Positions 1-5,508 of a DNA stretch of 8,036 bases are shown piece by piece. The notes under the pieces are model-generated. The model saw only the letters and a program-made list of their open reading frames with translations, was not told the origin of the DNA and did not search any database. The stretch covers positions 1 to 8,036 of the forward strand of contig JANQRM010000052.1 in assembly GCA_028284565.1 (NCBI GenBank). Direction: 5' to 3'. The position numbers and the translations under genes are program-made. This stretch comes from Anaerolineae bacterium. GTDB taxonomy: Bacteria; Chloroflexota; Anaerolineae; Aggregatilineales; Phototrophicaceae. How positions within the stretch are numbered: position 1 is the first letter of the stretch; the number at the start of each line of letters is the position of its first letter.

Positions 1-204
1 ATTGCCCATCACAATCCCAGTTGTTCGGATTCTCTCCATATGGACAACCATTGCATCCCCCTGGCGTTTGTGCAACAAATGGACAGGCATCATGCTCATT
101 CAATTGCCCATCACAATCCCAGTTGTTCGGATTCTCTCCATATGGACAACCATTGCATCCCCCTGGCGTTTGTGCAACAAATGGACAGGCATCATGTTCT
201 CCAA
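1..204 (-). repeat. 102-bp in-frame tandem repeat encoding TSP3-like units
   Basis: Positions 1-94 and 103-196 are identical base for base, which sets a period of 102 bp or 34 codons. A diverged partial copy (EN-PDGDCQLGEHDACP) lies at about 190-240. Each unit encodes D-C-D-G-Q-L-N-E-H-D-A-C-P followed by GGCNGCPYG, with four cysteines. The array runs off the window, so its copy number is unknown. Perfect identity, including silent positions, indicates recent duplication or ongoing homogenisation. Confidence 0.9.
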
Positions 205-1585
205 GTTGACAATCACCATCGGGATTCTCATCTGAAACATTTCCCACACAGGCTGTAGATGTTGGAACATCAGTGGGGGCCACCGGGAGTATCTCATCAC
301 CAGTACCATCTGGGCCATCTTGAGGTGTTCCGTCATCCGGTATCAGTGGTGAAGCCGGGGTTGGGGTACTATCCCGCACTGAAACGTCCTTGACGGGAAC
401 ATCTAGGCAGTCTCGCCAACTGTTGTCGACCGCATGAGCAATGACCCAGCCAACCTCACTCCCCACTCTTACTTCCAACCAGGTGTTTAAATTGTCTGGG
501 ACTCTAGCAAGAACCTCAATCTCTTGTCCATTTGGGAGCGAGCGCAAGACAAAAGTCCCAGTCCCAGGATGACGTCGTAAATTAAGATTGATTGTCGTCA
601 TCACTCGAACACGACACACACTCGGTACTAGTGTCGGCGGCAGCTTGTCAGGTATCATCTCCTCTTCAACTATCGGACAGCCGTTGTTCTCAACCGGACC
701 TGGTTCCTCCTCACAGCGATCCTCATTGTCTTTCAACCCATCTCCATCGCTGTCTGGGACTTCGGGAGGTGGTAGTATGTCGGTGTCCGGCACAAGAGGC
801 AATTCTGGTACCTGATTATTGAAGGTAGCTAACTCCACATTACCAGCGTAAATCCAAAATTCTTGGTCCCCCTGCTTACCCTGATACCACTGCCAGCCGG
901 TCTCGAGAGACGTGTACTGTCCAACGAGCTCCACACTCTCACCTGCTCGAAGGGAAGGTTGATCCCAAAACAACGGATAATTGGTCCCTGGCCCCGTCCG
1001 AATATTCGAGAATGGGACAACGACCTCAGCGTTGGCTTCAGCAAGAGGGATAACTGACAAGTCTTGAACATCGGTAGTGTCATTCGTGGAATAGATGATG
1101 TCGCAACGACCATTCTCAATACTACAGTACTGGTCTGTACGCGCATTCACAAACTGGAGGATACGATAGCTGTCGCTAATCTCATCATACCAAAACCGGT
1201 CTGCAAGATGGACAGGAACCTCAACCATAATTTTCGGATGACATTCAAGTGGAGCCGGTGTTTCTTGTCCATATAGAGAAATGCGAAAACAAATAGATGA
1301 TTCCAATTCTTCAAGTAAATGTGCGATTTCAGGTCCCAGAAGTAACGTAATATTCTTTGTAACCTGTTGACTCCCTGTATCGATTACAACAGCCAACTGA
1401 TCGAGTGTGACTTTTTCAACAGGTGGAAATTGAGAATTGTCAAACATCAAAATAAATGAGGTAGGGTCAACAAAAATTGTGAGGCGTACCTCTGGTGACG
1501 CTTGTTGGTCATCTTGACCCATAGCCATTGATAGAAGTATCAGAACAAAAGCGAGACTACCCACAAATTTTGGAATGAAGTGCAT
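1..1585 (-). CDS. Secreted SH3b protein with TSP3-like calcium repeats (3' end outside window)
   Basis: This frame is open from ATG at 1585 to the window edge, giving 528 residues with no stop, so the gene is partial at its C-terminus. The start is supported by AAAGGA about 9 nt upstream. Residues 1-23 form a signal peptide (Lys6, then a hydrophobic stretch ending AMG before QDDQQ). Two SH3b-like domains follow, at about 186-252 (NIRTGPGTNYPLF core) and about 324-393 (LNLRRHPGTGTF core, ending GWVIAHAV). Residues 278-303 match the thrombospondin type-3 pattern: DSDGDGLKDNEDRC, then a spaced GCP. An Asp/Pro/Thr-rich linker (about 400-445) leads into tandem 34-residue Cys-rich units with a DCDG...EHDACP...GCNGCP core. 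TSP3 motifs bind calcium in known families. A calcium-stabilised extracellular or cell-surface role is inferred. The residue 30-180 region, which includes several Cys, is not recognised. No catalytic motif is visible. Confidence 0.88.
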   Translation of the reverse strand, partial: MHFIPKFVGSLAFVLILLSMAMGQDDQQASPEVRLTIFVDPTSFILMFDNSQFPPVEKVTLDQLAVVIDTGSQQVTKNITLLLGPEIAHLLEELESSICFRISLYGQETPAPLECHPKIMVEVPVHLADRFWYDEISDSYRILQFVNARTDQYCSIENGRCDIIYSTNDTTDVQDLSVIPLAEANAEVVVPFSNIRTGPGTNYPLFWDQPSLRAGESVELVGQYTSLETGWQWYQGKQGDQEFWIYAGNVELATFNNQVPELPLVPDTDILPPPEVPDSDGDGLKDNEDRCEEEPGPVENNGCPIVEEEMIPDKLPPTLVPSVCRVRVMTTINLNLRRHPGTGTFVLRSLPNGQEIEVLARVPDNLNTWLEVRVGSEVGWVIAHAVDNSWRDCLDVPVKDVSVRDSTPTPASPLIPDDGTPQDGPDGTGDEILPVAPTDVPTSTACVGNVSDENPDGDCQLGEHDACPFVAQTPGGCNGCPYGENPNNWDCDGQLNEHDACPFVAQTPGGCNGCPYGENPNNWDCDGQ

Positions 1586-1604
1586 GACTAATTCCTTTCT
1601 CAGA

Positions 1605-1660
1605 ATTATAGTCGTAACTTCCACATAGCAAATATACACGGATTGACAAGTTAAGTGCAA
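1605..1660 (-). promoter_or_regulatory. Candidate promoter(s) for the SH3b/TSP3 gene
   Basis: Reading the minus strand, TTGCAC (1655-1660) is followed after 18 bp by TATATT (1631-1636), a fair sigma-70-like pair. A perfect TATAAT also occurs at 1605-1610, with TTGCTA (1626-1631) 15 bp upstream, which is a short spacer. Either would yield a short leader before the AAAGGA ribosome binding site. These are pattern matches only; start-site data are lacking. Confidence 0.35.
1628..1656. repeat. Copy 1 of a 28-bp element shared with the IS6 end
   Basis: Positions 1628-1656 match 7859-7886 with 26 identical bases and one gap, including the unbroken 15-mer ATTGACAAGTTAAGT. Here it lies 43-71 bp upstream of the start codon of the SH3b/TSP3 gene and overlaps its candidate promoter. 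It may be a solo IS end or a shared operator. Confidence 0.6.
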
Positions 1661-1727
1661 GAAAATGAAAGGTCTACGGCAGGAGACAAAAGTTTTCCGG
1701 AATTAGCCAGCCAAGGAAGTGAGATGT

Positions 1728-1789
1728 CGCCATTGATCGAAACGCGATTGTCGCTCGTGTTGCTAATCGGTAGCGGTCATGAAATGGCG
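1728..1789 (+). ncRNA. Possible structured RNA (three-way junction)
   Basis: CGCCATT (1728-1734) can pair with AATGGCG (1783-1789), enclosing two hairpins: ATCG/CGAT (1736-1739 with 1745-1748) and GCTA/TAGC (1762-1765 with 1771-1774), each with a 5-nt loop. The intrinsic terminator about 80 nt downstream would suit the 3' end of a small RNA. It matches no RNA family I recognise, and such short stems can arise by chance. There is no convincing plus-strand promoter: TTGACA at 1644-1649 lacks a good -10. Confidence 0.2.
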
Positions 1790-1870
1790 TTTAGGACGAG
1801 AGTGTTCGTAAATCAATTCGGGGGCGGACAGAAAGCGTCGTGCCGACTAGTGATGAAGAACCCTTTATTG

Positions 1871-1896
1871 AGTCGGGCGAACAACCCGACTTTTTT
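1871..1896 (+). terminator. Rho-independent terminator
   Basis: A perfect 7-bp stem AGTCGGG (1871-1877) pairs with CCCGACT (1885-1891) around the 7-nt loop CGAACAA, followed directly by a T run (1891-1896). The layout is classical for plus-strand termination. No protein gene precedes it on this strand within the window, so it either ends a small noncoding transcript or attenuates read-through towards the gene at 2019. Confidence 0.75.
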
Positions 1897-2018
1897 GTCG
1901 TTTCTATTGTTTCAATTTTCCCTTTTTTAGGGTGCAAACATAGCAAGTTATTGTTTCCTTTGGGATTGTCAAGTAAATAAGGTTAAGGTGGAACTAATGA
2001 CACTGAAGGGAAATCACT

Positions 2019-2264
2019 ATGACTACTGCAACTGCCCCGTTCAATCATCGTTGGCAGGAAATTAAAGACATTTGGCACAAGAACCCGTTTCTGTATGGTG
2101 TGATTGGTTTTTTGGTTGGGTTGATTGCCCGACCATTCTTTAATCGCCTGATAAGTAATTTGGGCGTACTACTAAATGACTTTGTGCCAGAATTCATAGG
2201 CATTGTGTTCACAGTGGTCGTGATAGATCATTTGTACAGTCTAAGAGATAAACAACGCGCATAG
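2019..2264 (+). CDS. N-terminal membrane fragment of the pentapeptide protein
   Basis: ATG at 2019 is preceded by GAAGGGAAA with suitable spacing. The 81-residue product has a short cytoplasmic-looking N-terminus, a hydrophobic helix at about 24-45 (FLYGVIGFLVGLIARPFF) and a second at about 48-72 (IGIVFTVVVIDHLY). Its last true residues are DKQR; the final Ala and TAG arise from the frame change. As it stands it would be a small two-helix membrane protein without its repeat domain. It overlaps the frame change by only a few codons, and the next frame continues the same protein. Confidence 0.6.
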   Translation: MTTATAPFNHRWQEIKDIWHKNPFLYGVIGFLVGLIARPFFNRLISNLGVLLNDFVPEFIGIVFTVVVIDHLYSLRDKQRA

Positions 2265-2281
2265 AGGAATTACAACAGCAC

Positions 2282-2953
2282 TTGATAATGGACGCAGGCA
2301 GTCTATCGAATGAGAAAGCGTTAGACGCAGTGAGCCAGTTACGGAAACGCGGATGGTTGAGTGGTGAAAACAGGTTGTTACAAGATACAGATTTGATTGA
2401 TGCCAATTTATCAAAGGTAATCTTAATGTATGCCAATCTGTCAAAAGCCAAATTATTAGGTGCTAACTTATCGCAAGCAAATTTGTCCAGTGCTAACTTG
2501 AAAGAATCGGATTTGATTGATGCTAAATTGGCAAATGCTGACTTAAGTTATTCAAATTTGTCACAAGCTGATTTATGTACCGCAGATTTTCGTGGTGCAG
2601 ATTTGCTACATGCAGATTTAACCAATGCAATTATAGGAAGTTATGAACTAAGAAATTGGGTTAAGGATATAGAGAGCATAGAAATTGGTGAAGTTTCAAT
2701 TCAGGATGAAGAAGGAAAATTAACAAAAGTAAGTCTAGAGTATACGAGTGACAATATTATCGTAGTTTATGGTCTAAATGAAAAATTCTATTTTGCAAAT
2801 CATATCGGAACAATTTTGGTGAAACAACAACCCTACCAGACGGTACAAAATTTGACCCAAGCCGTAACCAAGACGAACAACTTCGCAAATTCATCAGTGG
2901 CGAGTAGTATAAACAACAGTCATAAGATGTGTGACATATTCAACACCACATAA
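2282..2953 (+). CDS. Pentapeptide-repeat fragment (Pfam PF00805-type)
   Basis: The frame is open from TTG 2282 (ATG at 2288) to TAA 2951-2953, 223 residues. The start is not convincing: AGAGGA lies about 12 nt before TTG, and the same frame is open upstream encoding RIEELQQH, so this is an internal segment of the gene beginning at 2019. Residues 36-120 contain about 16 pentapeptides with the A-[DN]-L-S-x pattern (ANLSK, ANLSQ, ADLSY, ADFRG, ADLLH). Such repeats form a right-handed quadrilateral beta helix. Residues 121-177 are an unassigned segment. From about residue 178 (nt 2813) the frame appears wrong: the true tail lies in the next frame and ends at 2907, so the last about 45 residues here are probably artefactual. 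Function in this class is mostly unknown. Confidence 0.65.
   Translation: MIMDAGSLSNEKALDAVSQLRKRGWLSGENRLLQDTDLIDANLSKVILMYANLSKAKLLGANLSQANLSSANLKESDLIDAKLANADLSYSNLSQADLCTADFRGADLLHADLTNAIIGSYELRNWVKDIESIEIGEVSIQDEEGKLTKVSLEYTSDNIIVVYGLNEKFYFANHIGTILVKQQPYQTVQNLTQAVTKTNNFANSSVASSINNSHKMCDIFNTT
2387..2641 (+). repeat. Pentapeptide repeat block
   Basis: About 85 consecutive codons follow the 15-bp, five-residue A-[DN]-L-x-x rhythm, visible in the DNA as recurring GCWAAYTTR/GCWGATTTR words. The repeats are degenerate rather than identical, as expected for an old pentapeptide coil. Confidence 0.85.
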
Positions 2954-3280
2954 CACCCAACCGCCGGTATCACAATTAACCCAGCACCGCCCTATTGCGT
3001 TCTGTCAGTCGGTCAAGTTCTGCTTGTGTCGGTGGTGGTTTCCATTTTTGTTTCATGCCCTATATTCCGTTTACAAGAGACAAAATAAGATCTCTCTTGA
3101 GGCACTTATTATAGACGGCACTTGTGTACAATATCCATTCTTTACTTTTCCGGGCGTAACCGGATTGTAATTATCAAAATCTGATCGAGAATTCCCATCG
3201 CCGGCTTCGCAAACGAGAACTCAGCGCGCAGCGATTCAGGGCAAGGTGATCACCCCAGCAGTTCTTATCATTATTCGTGA
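2908..3280. other. Intergenic region between convergent genes
   Basis: This gap lies between the 3' ends of the broken pentapeptide gene (plus) and the 724-residue SH3b gene (minus). It contains one possible 26-codon minus-strand ORF (2976-3056), a hairpin CAAGAGA/TCTCTTG around 3074-3100, a TCCGG/CCGGA hairpin near 3149-3164 and a perfect palindrome GGTGATCACC near 3245-3254. None carries a T run that would make it a standard terminator for either flanking gene. The 79-codon plus-strand open frame at 2931-3170 has no supporting features. Confidence 0.5.
2976..3056 (-). CDS. Possible 26-residue small protein
   Basis: ATG 3056 to TAA 2976 encodes MKQKWKPPPTQAELDRLTER and then NRAVLG. The composition is protein-like: a basic, Pro-rich start followed by an amphipathic helix (QAELDRLTERNRAVL), and codon choice resembles the neighbours. 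There is only a weak purine-rich stretch (GGAATATAGGG) upstream, placed poorly, and an in-frame TAG two codons before the ATG. I do not recognise it. It could be a real microprotein, the remnant of a larger gene, or chance. Confidence 0.25.
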   Translation of the reverse strand: MKQKWKPPPTQAELDRLTERNRAVLG

Positions 3281-5455
3281 TTATTTACAGACATCCTCAA
3301 AAAAGAGACGGTCCGGTTCAATCAAATTAATGAGCGTTCCAAGATCTCTCCTGTAAGCATTAAAAAAAGCATCGCTGTATTTGACTTCACTTGAGGCAGA
3401 ATTCCAAGTAATGTCTGGGGAACAAGTTGGATCATTCAAAATCGATTCAGATATTGCCACTGCATCTCGATCACAAGCTACTTGAAGAGCTAAATCGATA
3501 TTTTCTCGAGACCGTTGTGGTTCGATACCATCATATTCGTTATAGACGCACTCTACAAACTGTACAAACGTATCGCGATCACGTGTAACTTCAGTAATGT
3601 TAATTGATCTTTGTATTGTCCTCATCCCTCGAATTAATTCATACATTCCTGATATGCCTTCGAGTGTGACGTTACTAACCCTTGTAACTAAAGAGAATAA
3701 ACCCAATGTTTGTGTTCCACTACTGCTTACTTCATCTACAAAAAACATTTGCCATGTGAATTGCTGACCAGTTTCCTCTGTTATTGCCTCTAGACTAGTC
3801 GGGTCAGGTGGTTCAATGGGTACGATCGAAGTGCTTGCTCCTAATACTTCGCCAACAGGCGTTTCAGTTGGATTCGCCGCCACTGTCGTAACTTGAAAGG
3901 AGGCATCGCTGCCTTCGTTAAGTTCTGAAGTAAGTATAGGTACAACGAGTAAACCTTCTCCGGGACAATGTTGTCCACCATAGCCAACAGGTGCCTCACT
4001 CGTTTCGGTTTCCAAAATTTCCCAGAGCCATTGGCGTTGAACCGAACTGAGGTCTTGCGGTAGATATGCGCCTACTTTAATGCCACCGGGTCCAATATCA
4101 CCTCGTGAACAAAGGAAAGCGACCCAAGGATCAATCGACTCCTCGTCTTGTGTTCGTATCGGTTCTGGCAGGTTACCCTCGTCGCCGGGACACCGTTCGC
4201 CCCCATAACCCACCGGCGCGTTCCCCTCATTACCAAAGATATTCCAAAGCCATTGGCGTTCGTCTGGTTGCAGTTGAGCTGGATCATAGCTGCCCGCTGC
4301 CATACCAAAAGGACCAACATATCCCGCTGAACAGATTTCAGCGATATACACGTCGTGTGCTGTCAGTGTATCTTGACCGGGGCAACGTTCACCCCCGTAA
4401 CCCACCGGCGCGTTTCCCTCATTCCCAAATTGGTTGAAGAGCCATTGGCGTTGCTCTTGAGATAAGTCTTGGGGATTATAGTCTCCCGGTAAGATACCTC
4501 CAGGTCCGGGTTCGCCCCGTCTACAAATCATGGCAAAGAAGTTTTCGACCGATGATCCAAACGCTTCACCACAACTTTCGCCACCGTAGCCTCTCGAGAC
4601 AACTCCTGAGTTCCCAAATTGTTCATAAAGCCATTGACGCTGTTCATTTGTCAAGCGTTCTGGCGGATAATCTCCTGCTGTAATGCCACCGGGTCCAACC
4701 CCAGAGGGGCATGGCGAGGGCGCTTCAGGCACATCTGGTATAGTCGAGCTCAATTCATCGATGTTACCTCCAAGTGTGGTATATTGTGGTTCGCCACTCA
4801 CCCAACCCTCACCATTGTCCCAGCGGATACGATACCAACCATTCTCCGTTTCAATATATCCAAAATAGGCTCCTGGCGACGAGCGTCCGATACGATCATA
4901 TTCCAGACCCGGCCCGCTTCGAATCGACATCCCTTGATTCCAGATGACTCGAACCCATTGGCCATTTGTCGGAATCGTTTCGCTTCCGACTAAAGGTATA
5001 CCAGGCAGTGGATCAATAACTGGACCCGAATTGGTATCGTTGCCAGCCACATTGTCTGTGGGACTAGACCCGGTGTCGCTAGCCTGAGGTGCGGATGTTG
5101 GTTGTAAATAATACTGTCCCTGAAAGCCTTCTGCGACCCACATCGGCTGAGACCATCCGGGAATCGATACCATCCACATCGTTAATGAAAAGCGTCTTTG
5201 AGGTCCACTGCATACCGGACCGCCTACGATTTGTAAGGTAATGCCGTATGGGAGGTTACCACTGGCAATGGGTGCATCAGGTCCGGATAAAACAGTTAAT
5301 CCCGTTGGCTGACCATCTCCCGGCACGACGTTGAGAACCGTTGATCCTACACGTAATCGACTCGCAGGAGAGTGCGCACAGGTCTGAGATTGTCCCTGCA
5401 ATGCAAATGTCGTGAAAACTGTCGCAATAGTCAGAAGCTTGATCAATCTAAACAT
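3281..5455 (-). CDS. Secreted SH3b protein with four copies of a two-Cys RQWL/GYGG module
   Basis: ATG 5455 to TAA 3281, 724 residues, with AAGGGA 5 nt before the ATG. Residues 1-24 are a signal peptide (MFRLIKLLT core, cleavage near GQSQ-TC). Residues 25-118 look like a divergent SH3-like domain with a Cys pair (26, 82). A Ser/Asn-rich linker follows, then a clear SH3b domain at about 166-229 (MSIRSGPGLEYDRIG, ending GEGWVSGE). Residues 249-500 hold four modules, each running from C-x(2)-G to GPGGI, G-x-Y-x-P, RQWL and GYGG-x(2)-C. The last about 165 residues (560-724) are mostly helical with four Cys and match nothing I recognise. The gene follows the SH3b-propeller gene by 53 bp and is probably cotranscribed. 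Export plus paired cysteines suggest an oxidising location outside the cytoplasm. No catalytic residues are evident; a binding or scaffolding role is inferred only. Confidence 0.9.
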   Translation of the reverse strand: MFRLIKLLTIATVFTTFALQGQSQTCAHSPASRLRVGSTVLNVVPGDGQPTGLTVLSGPDAPIASGNLPYGITLQIVGGPVCSGPQRRFSLTMWMVSIPGWSQPMWVAEGFQGQYYLQPTSAPQASDTGSSPTDNVAGNDTNSGPVIDPLPGIPLVGSETIPTNGQWVRVIWNQGMSIRSGPGLEYDRIGRSSPGAYFGYIETENGWYRIRWDNGEGWVSGEPQYTTLGGNIDELSSTIPDVPEAPSPCPSGVGPGGITAGDYPPERLTNEQRQWLYEQFGNSGVVSRGYGGESCGEAFGSSVENFFAMICRRGEPGPGGILPGDYNPQDLSQEQRQWLFNQFGNEGNAPVGYGGERCPGQDTLTAHDVYIAEICSAGYVGPFGMAAGSYDPAQLQPDERQWLWNIFGNEGNAPVGYGGERCPGDEGNLPEPIRTQDEESIDPWVAFLCSRGDIGPGGIKVGAYLPQDLSSVQRQWLWEILETETSEAPVGYGGQHCPGEGLLVVPILTSELNEGSDASFQVTTVAANPTETPVGEVLGASTSIVPIEPPDPTSLEAITEETGQQFTWQMFFVDEVSSSGTQTLGLFSLVTRVSNVTLEGISGMYELIRGMRTIQRSINITEVTRDRDTFVQFVECVYNEYDGIEPQRSRENIDLALQVACDRDAVAISESILNDPTCSPDITWNSASSEVKYSDAFFNAYRRDLGTLINLIEPDRLFFEDVCK
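3956..4711 (-). repeat. Four-copy coding repeat (about 63-74 codons each)
   Basis: Copies lie at about 4711-4562, 4525-4370, 4333-4184 and 4111-3956. GPGGI-type motifs begin at residues 254, 317, 381 and 455; RQWL at 273, 336, 400 and 474; GYGG at 289, 352, 417 and 491. Copies 2 and 3 share the longest DNA identity around FGNEGNAPVGYGGERCPG, whereas copies 1 and 4 are more diverged, suggesting that 2 and 3 are the most recent duplicates. Confidence 0.9.
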
Positions 5456-5508
5456 ATCGATCCCTTAAAGAATTACCTCACTTAAACGTAAAACGGTCGG
5501 TCTATAAT

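Larger units (their letters stand above)
1586..2018. other. Intergenic region between divergent genes
   Basis: This 433-bp gap separates the divergently oriented SH3b/TSP3 and pentapeptide genes. It holds candidate minus-strand promoters (1605-1660), a copy of an element shared with the IS6 end (1628-1656), a possible three-way-junction fold (1728-1789) and a strong plus-strand intrinsic terminator (1871-1896). A terminator pointing towards 2019 but preceding that gene implies a short plus-strand transcript ending here. A 91-codon open frame at 1655-1930 has no ribosome binding site and no protein-like pattern, and it runs through the terminator, so it is not called. Confidence 0.6.
2019..2907 (+). 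pseudogene. Pentapeptide-repeat membrane protein gene, broken by two single-base frameshifts
   Basis: Three consecutive reading frames rebuild one familiar protein. Frame A (from ATG 2019) gives two membrane helices and ends in SLRDKQR. At about 2258 a -1 shift continues with RIEELQQHLIMDAGS and then the pentapeptide repeats. At about 2812 a second -1 shift changes the tail to GTNFGETTTLPDGTKFDP and stops at TAG 2905-2907. Restoring one base at each point gives 891 nt and 296 residues. The joined order (two helices, a short linker ending in RGWL, pentapeptide block, LPDGT-type tail) matches known membrane-anchored pentapeptide proteins of Chloroflexota and cyanobacteria. Both lesions behave as one missing base, in CGC(C)GC and in ACA(A)AT. 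This could be true decay or long-read indel error. No slippery heptamer supports programmed frameshifting. Confidence 0.7.

Noticed and set aside
1..204. CRISPR array
   Set aside because: The repeat is a contiguous 102-bp coding tandem without spacers and is in frame with an exported protein.
829..1146. 105-codon minus-strand open frame
   Set aside because: It lies wholly inside the SH3b/TSP3 coding region in another frame; the overlapping frame has the SH3b domain and continuous coding pattern.
1655..1930. 91-codon plus-strand open frame
   Set aside because: No ribosome binding site, low-complexity Phe/Leu/Ser tail encoded by the terminator T run and flanking AT-rich DNA, and no recognisable domain.
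2245..2264. Programmed -1 frameshift signal
   Set aside because: The sequence AAACAACGCGCATAG has no X-XXY-YYZ slippery heptamer and no evident downstream pseudoknot; a single-base loss is simpler.
2931..3170. 79-codon plus-strand open frame in the gap after the pentapeptide gene
   Set aside because: No start signal, composition rich in Cys/Phe/Trp without pattern, and it overlaps the broken gene's false tail; it is best explained as chance.
3240..3260. Terminator at the GGTGATCACC palindrome downstream of the 724-residue gene
   Set aside because: The palindrome has no loop space and no T run on either strand, so it does not fit an intrinsic terminator.
4105..4437. 110-codon plus-strand open frame
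   Set aside because: It is the antisense shadow of the Pro/Gly-rich repeat modules of the 724-residue protein; Arg/Pro/His-rich repetition follows from the repeats on the other strand.
5456..5508. Separate promoter between the two operon genes
   Set aside because: TATA-like words occur (near 5502-5508), but no acceptable -35 at the right spacing was found; the 53-bp gap is compatible with cotranscription.
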